Source: Nitrospira sp.
Lineage (GTDB): Bacteria > Nitrospirota > Nitrospiria > Nitrospirales > Nitrospiraceae
Length of the DNA: 18,856 nucleotides
Assembly: GCA_025935475.1 (NCBI GenBank)
Contig: JAICVE010000008.1
Location: 1-18,856, forward strand
Reading direction: 5' to 3'
Shown here: in pieces, positions 6,414-13,429 of the stretch
Numbering within the stretch: the first letter of the stretch is position 1
How the letters are laid out: each line of letters starts with the position of its first letter
Made by a program: the position numbers and the translations under genes
The notes under the pieces: generated by a model
What the model was told of the DNA's origin: nothing
Database searches by the model: none
What the model saw: the letters and a program-made list of their open reading frames with translations, nothing else

Positions 6414-7618
6414 TATCCGTGCGGTTCTCGCCCGACCAGTGCAGCCCTGCGTTGGGCCGCCATGACCGTCATGAAGGCGCCTCCCGCTGCCACAACAAAG
6501 CACCAAAGACCGGTTGCATACGTTCCCGTCAAATCCTTGAGCCCTCCCAAGGAGAGCGGAAGTAGGAACCCGCCGATTCCGCCAGCTGCGCCAATCACGC
6601 CAGATGCCAGGCCCATCTGCTTGGAGAACCGGTCAGACACGACTTGGAACACCACGCCATTTCCAAATCCCATGGCTGCAAGCCCCGCCATGAGCAGCGC
6701 CACTCCCCATGCCGCTTCTGGCAGCCATCCCACACCTGCAACAATCGTCGCGATCGCTCCGAAGACAAACGGAAGCACGCGAATCCCTCCGAGGCGATCT
6801 GCCGTGTATCCGCCGAGCGGCCTGATGAAACTTCCGAGCAGGCCTCCGAGGGCAGTAATAGACCCGGCTGTGACCCGGTCGAACCCGTATTGGTCGTGCA
6901 GAAATATCGGCAGGAAACTGCAGACACCCACGAATCCACCGAACGTGACGGCGTACAACAGACAGAGCCAGTGCATGGCGGGCTGTGAGAGGCCCTCGCG
7001 AAGGTCATCCCACCAGGGCTCGCGTGGCTTCAGCCATCCAACCTGTTCGTCACCCCGAACCATGAAGGCAAAGAGAATGGCCGTCACCAGGACAGGCACC
7101 AGCGTCACCCCAAATACTCCGTGCCAGCCGACGGAGTTTGCCAAGCGTGGCGCCAGGAACATCGCAAGGACCGTTCCGCTGTTTGCCGACGCGGCAATGC
7201 CCATCGCCAGCCCTTGATAGGCTGGAGGATAGGACCGACTTGCAATGGGAAGTGCCACCGCAAAGCTGGCGCCGGCCACTCCAAGCAAGAGGCCGATACC
7301 GAGCAGTTGAAAGAAGTTTCCTCCGCCCAACCAGCCCCATACTAATGCGCCCATTTCGCCTGCCAGCAGGGAGAGGCCCGTGAATTTTGCACCCAGGCGA
7401 TCGCTGCTCAACCCAACGCAAATCCGAAGGAGCGCCCCACTCAGCAATGGACAGGCCACAAGTAAGCCCTTTTGCGTCGCCGAAAGCCCGAATTCTTCTG
7501 AAATCGGCACGCCGAGGGATCCGATCAAGAGCCACGTCATGAAACTGACTTCGAAATGCAGCCAGGCGCCTGCCAGTGAGGGCCAATGTCCGCTCCGGAG
7601 GGTCTTCAGAATTGCCAT
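6413..7618 (-). CDS. narK: NarK-type nitrate/nitrite transporter (MFS, NNP family)
   Basis: A 401-residue major facilitator protein with about 12 hydrophobic segments, in the inner membrane. Features of the nitrate/nitrite porter family are the arginine in each half expected to bind the anion (Arg65 in SGALLRICVG and Arg266 in GSFIRPLGGY) and the two glycine-rich signatures GFGNGVVFQVVSDRF (about 317-331) and GAAGGIGGFLLP (about 343-354). The direction of transport (nitrite uptake, nitrate export or exchange) cannot be read from sequence. In a nitrite oxidiser any of these would serve nitrite supply or product removal. The start ATG at 7616-7618 has no Shine-Dalgarno, and an in-frame TAG lies a short distance upstream, so this is the first usable ATG. 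It is divergent from the rpoH-like gene. Confidence 0.9.
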   Translation of the reverse strand: MAILKTLRSGHWPSLAGAWLHFEVSFMTWLLIGSLGVPISEEFGLSATQKGLLVACPLLSGALLRICVGLSSDRLGAKFTGLSLLAGEMGALVWGWLGGGNFFQLLGIGLLLGVAGASFAVALPIASRSYPPAYQGLAMGIAASANSGTVLAMFLAPRLANSVGWHGVFGVTLVPVLVTAILFAFMVRGDEQVGWLKPREPWWDDLREGLSQPAMHWLCLLYAVTFGGFVGVCSFLPIFLHDQYGFDRVTAGSITALGGLLGSFIRPLGGYTADRLGGIRVLPFVFGAIATIVAGVGWLPEAAWGVALLMAGLAAMGFGNGVVFQVVSDRFSKQMGLASGVIGAAGGIGGFLLPLSLGGLKDLTGTYATGLWCFVVAAGGAFMTVMAAQRRAALVGREPHG

Positions 7619-7624
7619 GTTATG

Positions 7625-7645
7625 ATCGACAGTCTATCGACAGTC
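7625..7645. promoter_or_regulatory. Tandem 10-bp direct repeat just upstream of narK
   Basis: ATCGACAGTC occurs twice (7625-7634 and 7636-7645) with an 11-base period, beginning seven bases upstream of the narK start codon. Two identical sites one helical turn apart on the same DNA face suggest an operator for a regulator of narK. No regulator can be named. Confidence 0.4.
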
Positions 7646-7694
7646 TTATGAGCCGGTCAGGCATCATAGGGACATGGTGTTATCCTCGCAAGCA

Positions 7695-7707
7695 GTCCCT
7701 TAGGGAC
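7695..7707. promoter_or_regulatory. Short perfect palindrome in the narK-rpoH intergenic region
   Basis: GTCCCT-T-AGGGAC has six-base arms around one central base, which is too tight to form an RNA hairpin and so more likely a protein-binding site. It ends ten bases before the predicted -35 of the sigma-factor gene. Confidence 0.3.
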
Positions 7708-7717
7708 ACCGGCAGCT

Positions 7718-7745
7718 TTGTCGAGACGGAAGCTTCTGCTATAGT
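7718..7745 (+). promoter_or_regulatory. Predicted sigma-70-type promoter of the rpoH-like gene
   Basis: TTGTCG (7718-7723), a 16-base spacer, then TATAGT (7740-7745). Transcription would start near 7752, only about six bases before the ATG at 7758. That explains the lack of a ribosome binding site and points to a leaderless or nearly leaderless mRNA. Confidence 0.5.
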
Positions 7746-7757
7746 TTGCGAATTCCT

Positions 7758-8747
7758 ATGGCCAAACGCCGCGCCAAGAAACAAGAAACCGAAGTCCTCG
7801 AACCGGAAGTACTCGATCCGGCCGACGAGCTGCCGGAGGGAAGTACGCCGGCGACGGAGTTGCCGCCAGCGGCAGACGGCCGCCCCGATACGATGGCGGT
7901 CGTGCCGGTTACCGCCCTTCAACAGTATCTGGCCGAAATCCGGCGTCACCCGTATTTGTCGAAAGAAGAGGAACTCCGGCTCTTTGAGGAATATCGCGCG
8001 CATGGGAGCCGGGAGGCGGCTGTGAAGCTGATCATGGCGAATCTGCGTGTCTCGGTCGCGATCGCCGCTGAATACCTCCATACCGGCGCCGACCATATGG
8101 ATCTGATCCAGGAAGGCAATGTGGGCCTGCTCCAGGCCATTAAGAAATTCGACCCCTCGAAAAACGTTCGCTTCCATGCCTACGCGGCCTGGTGGTCGCG
8201 GGCCTATATTCTGCGCTATCTGTTGAATACCTACCGACTGGTCAAGATCGGGACCACGCAGGACCAGCGCAAGCTCTTCTATAATCTCAAAAAGGAAAAG
8301 TCCAAGCTCGAGCGAGAGGGGTTTGCACCGGACACCAAATTGCTGGCTGATCGGTTGAACGTCCGCGAGCGCGACGTGGTCGAGATGGACCAGCGGCTCG
8401 GCAACTGGGAGCTGTCGCTCGATCAACCCATCGGAGAAGACCAGGACGGCAGCCTGCTCGATATTCTGCCGTCCCAACAAGTACCGGCCGACGAGCAGCT
8501 CGCTCATGACCAGCTGCAAACCCTCTTCCGGGAGAAGCTGGCTGAATTCGTGAAGACGCTCGATGAACGCGATGAGGATATTCTGCGCAACCGCCTGCTA
8601 TCCGAGACGCCACTGACCCTCGACGATCTGGGCGCCAAATACGGCATTACCAAGGAACGGACCCGTCAACTGGAGGCGCGCATCATCAAGCGCCTGCGGG
8701 ACTACATGAAGAAAGACATAAAGGATTTCGACCGTTTACGCGCCTGA
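7758..8747 (+). CDS. rpoH: RpoH-type (sigma-32 family) RNA polymerase sigma factor
   Basis: A 329-residue group 3/heat-shock-type sigma factor. After a charged, probably disordered N-terminus (1-50) come region 1.2/2 (about 53-160, with DLIQEGNVGLLQAIKKFD and FHAYAAWWSRAYI) and the RpoH box QRKLFYNLKKEKSKL at 170-184, which separates sigma-32 proteins from RpoD. Region 4 follows, with the helix-turn-helix LTLDDLGAKYGITKERTRQL at about 286-305. The ATG at 7758 is preferred. A TTG at 7746 would add four residues but overlaps the end of the predicted promoter. The gene is followed by groES and groEL, the classic targets of sigma-32, so it probably directs a heat-shock regulon that includes its neighbours (inference). 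Confidence 0.9.
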   Translation: MAKRRAKKQETEVLEPEVLDPADELPEGSTPATELPPAADGRPDTMAVVPVTALQQYLAEIRRHPYLSKEEELRLFEEYRAHGSREAAVKLIMANLRVSVAIAAEYLHTGADHMDLIQEGNVGLLQAIKKFDPSKNVRFHAYAAWWSRAYILRYLLNTYRLVKIGTTQDQRKLFYNLKKEKSKLEREGFAPDTKLLADRLNVRERDVVEMDQRLGNWELSLDQPIGEDQDGSLLDILPSQQVPADEQLAHDQLQTLFREKLAEFVKTLDERDEDILRNRLLSETPLTLDDLGAKYGITKERTRQLEARIIKRLRDYMKKDIKDFDRLRA

Positions 8748-8818
8748 CCTTCTTTTTCTTCTTCCTACCCACGAATACGCTGGAATATCCTCATGACCTT
8801 CCGGTATCATCCCCACTT

Positions 8819-8832
8819 CCCGAGCGCTCGGG
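8819..8832 (+). terminator. Perfect palindrome downstream of rpoH, possible terminator
   Basis: CCCGAGCGCTCGGG can fold as a five-base-pair stem with a GCGC loop. A T-run (TTTTT) follows about 12 bases later. It lies 72 bases after the rpoH stop and just upstream of the candidate groESL promoter, a sensible place for a terminator. The stem is short and the T-run is late, so the call is weak. Confidence 0.3.
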
Positions 8833-8860
8833 GGGCCAAAAGATTTTTACGTCGGTCCCT

Positions 8861-8890
8861 CTTGACTCAATCGAAGACGGGGCTATCTCT
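8861..8890 (+). promoter_or_regulatory. Candidate RpoH-type promoter of groESL
   Basis: CTTGACT (from 8861) and GCTATCTCT (8882-8890) resemble the heat-shock promoter pattern described for alphaproteobacteria (CTTG, 17-18 bases, CYTATNT). Upstream TCCCT also fits the C-rich start of sigma-32 -35 elements. It would give a 5' leader of about 120 bases before groES. No CIRCE inverted repeat (TTAGCACTC/GAGTGCTAA) is present in the 268-base gap. Confidence 0.45.
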
Positions 8891-9015
8891 CGCTCAGCTT
8901 CGCAAGATCAGGGATTCTGCTCGCGCTGGGTCTTAGACCTGCGCCATCGAGTGCGAACCCGTTCTAAATTGTCGACATCTTTCGGGTTAACTTACACCAC
9001 GAGGAGGTTTGCGTT

Positions 9016-9315
9016 ATGAGCACAGCGGCGAAGGAGAAGAAGAACGTGGCCAAGGGCTTTCAGCCCCTCGGCGACAGGGTTTTCGTGACCTACACTGAAG
9101 AATTGGATCGGACGTCAGGCGGAATCTATGTACCTGATTCGGCCAAGGAAAAGCCCCAACGGGGAATCGTTCAAGCTGTCGGCAAGAAAGTCGAGAACGT
9201 GAAGGTCGGCGATCAAGTCCTGTTCGACAAATATTCGGGCAGCAAGCTCCGGATCGAGGATGAAGAGTGCTTGATCCTCAAGGAAGAAGATATCCTCGGG
9301 GTTTTCACGAGCTAA
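9016..9315 (+). CDS. groES: GroES co-chaperonin (Hsp10)
   Basis: The heptameric lid of the GroEL chamber, in the cytoplasm. The 99-residue protein has PLGDRVFVTY at 17-26, the mobile loop DRTSGGIYVPDSAKEKPQRG that contacts GroEL, and GDQVLFDKYSG. The N-terminus carries about ten extra charged residues (STAAKEKKNVAKG) compared with E. coli GroES. A strong ribosome binding site (GAGGAGG) lies eight bases before the ATG. groEL follows 43 bases after its end on the same strand. Confidence 0.97.
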   Translation: MSTAAKEKKNVAKGFQPLGDRVFVTYTEELDRTSGGIYVPDSAKEKPQRGIVQAVGKKVENVKVGDQVLFDKYSGSKLRIEDEECLILKEEDILGVFTS

Positions 9316-9358
9316 TCTGAATCAACCACTAGACGACTGACTTTAACGGAGGAATCAC

Positions 9359-10999
9359 ATGGCTAAGCAACTACTGTACAGCGAGGCAGCTCGGGCCTCC
9401 ATTCTCAAGGGGGTCAACCAGCTCGCCGACGCCGTCAAAGCGACCCTCGGCCCCAAGGGCCGCAACGCGATTTTGGACAAGAAATTCGGCGCGCCGACGA
9501 TCACCAAGGACGGCGTGACGGTGGCGAAGGAAATCGAGCTGAAGAACCCGTACGAGAACATGGGCGCGCAGCTCGTCCGCGAAGTCGCCAGCAAGACCAG
9601 CGATACGGCCGGTGACGGCACGACGACTGCCACCGTCTTAGCCCAAGCCATCTATCGCGAAGGTGTGAAGAACATTACCGCCGGTGCGAACCCGATGGAA
9701 ATCCAACGGGGCATCAACAAGGCCGTGGAAGCGGTCGTTGACGAGTTGAAGAAGCTCAGCAAGCCCTGCCAGAACAAGACCGAGATTTCTCAAGTCGGCA
9801 CGATTTCAGCCAACAACGACAAGACCATCGGCGACCTGATCGCGGAAGCGATGGAGAAGGTCGGCAAGGACGGCGTGATCACGGTCGAAGAAGCTAAGTC
9901 GATGACCACCTCCCTGGATGTCGTCGAGGGCATGCAGTTCGACCGCGGCTACATCTCCCCCTACTTCGTCACCAACGCCGAGCGGATGGAAGCTTCACTC
10001 GAAGAGCCGCTCATCCTCATCAATGAAAAGAAAATCAGCAGCATGAAGGACCTTCTCCCAGTTCTCGAGCAGGTGGCCAAGATGGGTAAGCCGCTCGTGA
10101 TCCTCGCGGAAGAAGTCGAAGGCGAAGCGCTGGCCACCCTCGTGGTCAATAAGCTGCGCGGCACCTTGAACGTGGCGGCCGTGAAGGCTCCTGGCTTCGG
10201 CGATCGTCGCAAAGCCATGCTGGAGGACATTGCGATCCTCACAGGCGGTCAGGTGATCTCTGAAGATCTCGGCATCAAGTTGGAAAACGTGAAGCTGACC
10301 GATCTCGGCCGCGCCAAGCGCGTGACGATCGACAAGGACAACAGCACGATCGTCGAGGGTTATGGCGATCCGAAGAAGATCGAAGCCCGCGTGAAACAGA
10401 TCAAGGCCCAAATCGAAGAGACGACCTCCGACTACGATCGCGAGAAATTGCAGGAGCGTCTCGCGAAGATCGTCGGCGGCGTGGCCGTCATCAATGTCGG
10501 TGCGGCGACCGAGACTGAAATGAAGGAAAAGAAGGCCCGCGTTGAGGACGCGCTCCACGCGACCAAGGCGGCGGTGGAAGAAGGCATCGTCCCGGGCGGC
10601 GGAACGGCGTATCTCCGCTGCATCAAGGCGCTCGACACCATCAAGGATGTTCCGGCGGAACAGAAGGTTGGCCTGGACATCATCCGGCGCGCCCTGGAAG
10701 AACCGCTCCGTCAGATCGTGAACAATGCCGGCGGTGAAGCGTCGGTCGTGATGGGAAAGGTTCGAGACGACAAGAACACCAACGCCGGCTACAACGCGGC
10801 AACGGAAGAATATGTGGACATGATCAAGGCGGGCATCATCGACCCGACGAAAGTCTCTCGCACGGCGCTGCAGAACGCTGCCAGCGTCGCGGGGCTGATG
10901 CTCACGACCGAGGTCATGATCACGGACATTCCTGAAGAGAAGAAAGAGCCCGCTGGTGGTGGCCATGGCCACGGCCACGGCATGGAAGGCATGTACTAA
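9359..10999 (+). CDS. groEL: GroEL chaperonin (Hsp60) with a histidine-rich tail
   Basis: The 546-residue chaperonin folds proteins in an ATP-driven double ring. The equatorial ATP site GDGTTTATVLA (85-95), the apical segment ISPYFVTNAERM and the C-terminal signature ALEEPLRQIVNNAG are intact. The ribosome binding site GGAGG lies six bases before the ATG. The tail is unusual. Instead of the common GGM repeats it ends with alternating His-Gly (GGGHGHGHGMEGMY), which would place many histidines inside the folding cavity and could bind metal ions. A strong hairpin terminator follows. Confidence 0.98.
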   Translation: MAKQLLYSEAARASILKGVNQLADAVKATLGPKGRNAILDKKFGAPTITKDGVTVAKEIELKNPYENMGAQLVREVASKTSDTAGDGTTTATVLAQAIYREGVKNITAGANPMEIQRGINKAVEAVVDELKKLSKPCQNKTEISQVGTISANNDKTIGDLIAEAMEKVGKDGVITVEEAKSMTTSLDVVEGMQFDRGYISPYFVTNAERMEASLEEPLILINEKKISSMKDLLPVLEQVAKMGKPLVILAEEVEGEALATLVVNKLRGTLNVAAVKAPGFGDRRKAMLEDIAILTGGQVISEDLGIKLENVKLTDLGRAKRVTIDKDNSTIVEGYGDPKKIEARVKQIKAQIEETTSDYDREKLQERLAKIVGGVAVINVGAATETEMKEKKARVEDALHATKAAVEEGIVPGGGTAYLRCIKALDTIKDVPAEQKVGLDIIRRALEEPLRQIVNNAGGEASVVMGKVRDDKNTNAGYNAATEEYVDMIKAGIIDPTKVSRTALQNAASVAGLMLTTEVMITDIPEEKKEPAGGGHGHGHGMEGMY

Positions 11000-11032
11000 A
11001 GGGAACACCTTCGAGCGCTCTCGCTTGAAGTC

Positions 11033-11064
11033 GAAGGGCCCGGCGGGCGACCGCCGGGCCCTTC
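11033..11064 (+). terminator. Intrinsic terminator after groEL
   Basis: A perfect 14-base-pair stem (GAAGGGCCCGGCGG with its complement) closes on a GCGA tetraloop of the stable GNRA class. It begins 34 bases after the groEL stop and is followed by GTGTTTG. The T-run is short, but the stem is very stable. Confidence 0.8.
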
Positions 11065-11125
11065 GTGTTTGTAGCGCCGCGGACCGCAACTACAATAAGA
11101 GCATCACCCTCATCCAGGATCTGAC

Positions 11126-11494
11126 GTGATCGTCGAAGTCGAGTCCAACGAGAATTGTGTCGATGGCGTCTTCGCCCGATTTAAGGAGGCCGGACCAGCC
11201 AGGCCGGTCATTCAAGTGCGGCTCTATGACCGGAATCCCGCCGGCGAGTGGTACTGGGTGACGGGATGGACCGACAATTCCGAGGCGCCCCTGTGCGCCG
11301 CCCATGGGCAACTCGTCGAAGACTCCGGTTCAGGTCTGGCTCTTCTTGTCTTCGGCGGCCTTTACGGGCTGCGGTTCAAACCGGTTACCATGGAAGAGCC
11401 GTGGAGCCTGGAGAGTTCCCATCAATGGGGCGAGACGCATCTCTCGCTTTCCAACGAACGCGACGTCCGCTATGGGGAGGCTCCCGCGTCGTAG
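11126..11494 (+). CDS. Hypothetical protein, 122 residues
   Basis: I do not recognise this protein. It is acidic and soluble-looking, rich in Trp (YWVTGW, EPWSLE, HQWGE), with one moderately hydrophobic stretch (LALLVFGGLYGL, about 71-82). No signal peptide is evident. Codon use is strongly GC-rich at third positions, like the neighbours, which supports real coding. The start is GTG at 11126, with AGGA about eight bases upstream. It follows the groEL terminator and converges on the adenylyltransferase-like gene, with 23 bases between the stops. An opposite-strand frame at 11090-11311 overlaps it, but that frame looks like a shadow. Confidence 0.6.
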   Translation: MIVEVESNENCVDGVFARFKEAGPARPVIQVRLYDRNPAGEWYWVTGWTDNSEAPLCAAHGQLVEDSGSGLALLVFGGLYGLRFKPVTMEEPWSLESSHQWGETHLSLSNERDVRYGEAPAS

Positions 11495-11517
11495 CGATGG
11501 CGCACTGTTGACCAAGC

Positions 11518-13185
11518 TCAGCGGCGAGCGTTAATCGACTCCAGGACTTTCTTCAAGAGGAGCGATGTCTTTCGCTCATGGAAGAAGGCACGGAACGTTC
11601 GATTGACGAGGTCGGTATGGCACTGATGATCGGCCAGAAATTGCGTCACGCCTCGCGCTCGATCTTGCGTGTCATATCCCATCCGAATCGCGCAGTGCGC
11701 AAGTTCTTCAGCCTGATCCGGCAACGAGTGCGTTTGCAGATCGTGCACCATCTGCAGCTTGTGTTCGACGTCCCGAAGAAACAGATAGGCGGACACAAGG
11801 GCGTCGCGCTCCTTCGCTGACAACAGTTTCTTCGCGGCGAACGCCTTCAACGACCCGAGCGTGCCTCGGTTGAGCAACGCCGGAACGGCTTTACCGGCCA
11901 GCACTTGAATGGTCTGCACCAAGAATTCGATTTCCCTGATGCCGCCGGTGCCAAGCTTCACGTTGCGCTGTTCGTGTCCGCGATCGGCCATTTTGGCATC
12001 GATCAGTTCTTTGACCGCTCGCACATCGTCGATAACGGCCATGACGCCGGCCAAGCCTGGCTTGGCGTGGCCTCGTCCCAACACAAATGGCGTCACCATC
12101 CTTACGAACGCCTTGCCCACTTCAGAAGAGCCGGCCACCGGCCAGGCTTTGAGCAGCGCGAGTCTCTCCCAGATCTGGCCTCGCGTCAGGTAGTAATTTC
12201 GATAGTCGTCCAACGAGCGGGCAAGTTGTCCGACCGACCCCTCCGCGCGAAGACGCAGGTCGACGCGGAAGACGTACCCTTCCTTGGTCGGCTCACTCAA
12301 GGCCTTGGTCAGCTCGCGCGAGAGAATCTCGAAATACTCCTCATTCGAAATCCCGGCGGCCACCGCCTTGGCTCCCGTCGCTCGGGTTTCACCTTCGTGG
12401 GACGCGTAGACGTAGATCAGATCCACATCCGAGCTGTAATTCAGCTCGTGCCCGCCGAGCTTTCCCATTCCGATGACGGCAAAGCCCGTCTCCAGCCATT
12501 TCCCCTGCCGGTTTTTATGCATGGGCCGTCCGTATTGACGGCGCAGGTCGGCATCAACAATCTCATAGGCCGCATCGATCAAGAGTGCGGCCAGATCTGA
12601 CAGGGATGCCGTCGTCTCGGACACATCCGCCAGCCGCAGCAGATCCCGAACGCCGATGCGAAGCATCTCACGCCGGCGAAACCGGCGAAGCGCGACGAGT
12701 TTCAGCTCTTTCACGGTGAGACGGGCCAATTGCTTCTGCAGGGCATGCTCCAGACCGGCTCTCGTCGACGCTTTCGAAAGCACGTCCTCGTCGGCCAACC
12801 AGTAGACCAACATGGGATCGCGGATGATCGTGAAGGCAAGTGAATCGCTGTTGCCAAAAATGGTGGACAACAGGTCGAGCATCCGGGGAGAGCTGCGCAG
12901 ATAGTCGAGAAAGGTGGACCGCGTCACGTTCTCGAGTAGCCGCTCCCAATGATTCAGTGCCTGATCCGGGTCGGCGGTGCGCGCAATGGATTCCATCAGA
13001 CTCGGCAGAACGGCGGCGAGCTGGTGGCGCTCGTGCGGGTCACCGGCCATGGATTGGAGATTACGATCTGCTTGTTCGACGTCGGTCACTCCGTAGGAAG
13101 TCAGGATGCCGCGCACGTCCTGGGGATGACGTTCCAGCGCCAGCAACAGCGGGGTAGGATCGGGCTTCCCAATTGCCGTTGTCAT
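11518..13185 (-). CDS. glnE: GlnE-like protein, adenylyl-removing (AR) half only
   Basis: It resembles the N-terminal half of GlnE, which in the full enzyme removes AMP from glutamine synthetase. In the 555-residue form chosen here, VIGMGKLGGHELNYSSDVDL holds the nucleotidyltransferase metal motif (SSDVDL near 251-256). RVDLRLRAEGSVG gives the third acidic residue and WERLALLKA follows. KLGTGGIREIEFLVQ near 410-424 is the AR-type version of this motif. A helical region follows, and the protein ends where the second (AT) half of E. coli GlnE (about 946 residues) would begin. I chose the ATG at 13183-13185 because upstream residues lack family similarity. A TTG at 13372-13374 would add 63 residues and place the palindrome at 13321 inside the gene. 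Partner: the divergent ACT-GlnE gene. Whether it is AR or has another nucleotidyl activity needs testing. Confidence 0.8.
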   Translation of the reverse strand: MTTAIGKPDPTPLLLALERHPQDVRGILTSYGVTDVEQADRNLQSMAGDPHERHQLAAVLPSLMESIARTADPDQALNHWERLLENVTRSTFLDYLRSSPRMLDLLSTIFGNSDSLAFTIIRDPMLVYWLADEDVLSKASTRAGLEHALQKQLARLTVKELKLVALRRFRRREMLRIGVRDLLRLADVSETTASLSDLAALLIDAAYEIVDADLRRQYGRPMHKNRQGKWLETGFAVIGMGKLGGHELNYSSDVDLIYVYASHEGETRATGAKAVAAGISNEEYFEILSRELTKALSEPTKEGYVFRVDLRLRAEGSVGQLARSLDDYRNYYLTRGQIWERLALLKAWPVAGSSEVGKAFVRMVTPFVLGRGHAKPGLAGVMAVIDDVRAVKELIDAKMADRGHEQRNVKLGTGGIREIEFLVQTIQVLAGKAVPALLNRGTLGSLKAFAAKKLLSAKERDALVSAYLFLRDVEHKLQMVHDLQTHSLPDQAEELAHCAIRMGYDTQDRARGVTQFLADHQCHTDLVNRTFRAFFHERKTSLLLKKVLESINARR

Positions 13186-13320
13186 TTGAAGCGGAGCCGA
13201 CTTGGAAGTCTCTCGCTTACTCCACGGACGACGGAATGCCTTTTTCGTACCCACATTGTCCTCAGCGATACGTTTTTCCACAACCTCGGCCGCACCGATG
13301 CAAGAACGAAGATCGCTGGA

Positions 13321-13340
13321 ATGTGCGTGCTCACGCACAT
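13321..13340. promoter_or_regulatory. Perfect 9+2+9 palindrome between the two GlnE-type genes
   Basis: ATGTGCGTGCTCACGCACAT has nine-base arms that match exactly around a two-base centre. It lies in the divergent intergenic region, about 136 bases from the chosen start of the AR-like gene and 90 from the ACT-GlnE gene. A tight centre favours a dimeric DNA-binding protein over an RNA hairpin. The regulator is unknown. Confidence 0.5.
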
Positions 13341-13393
13341 GGAGCGGGAGAGTGAAACACAGCACCCTTTTCAACGTCCTGCCGGCGCGGCAT

Positions 13394-13399
13394 TATACT
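13394..13399 (+). promoter_or_regulatory. -10 element for the ACT-GlnE gene
   Basis: TATACT, with only a weak -35 (TCAACG) 17 bases upstream, would start transcription near 13406, ahead of the GTG at 13430. A second TATACT at 13436-13441 would instead place the start almost at the ATG at 13451. Confidence 0.35.
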
Positions 13400-13429
13400 G
13401 TCAGCCTGCATTGCGCACAATGAAGGTTC

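Noticed and set aside
7619..7670. Short upstream reading frame (about 15 codons) ending just before narK
   Set aside because: It begins with ATGATG and stops next to the narK ATG, but it has no ribosome binding site or attenuator-like hairpin. Too short to support.
8748..9015. CIRCE operator or RNA thermometer ahead of groES
   Set aside because: No paired TTAGCACTC/GAGTGCTAA is present. The only leader hairpin (AACCCG/CGGGTT near 8957-8989) does not cover the GAGGAGG ribosome binding site.
9995..11089. Minus-strand open frame of about 364 codons opposite groEL
   Set aside because: Shadow of groEL. It also runs through the groEL terminator hairpin.
11090..11311. Minus-strand 73-codon frame overlapping the hypothetical gene
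   Set aside because: The plus-strand frame has better codon use and a ribosome binding site. Only one of the two is likely real.
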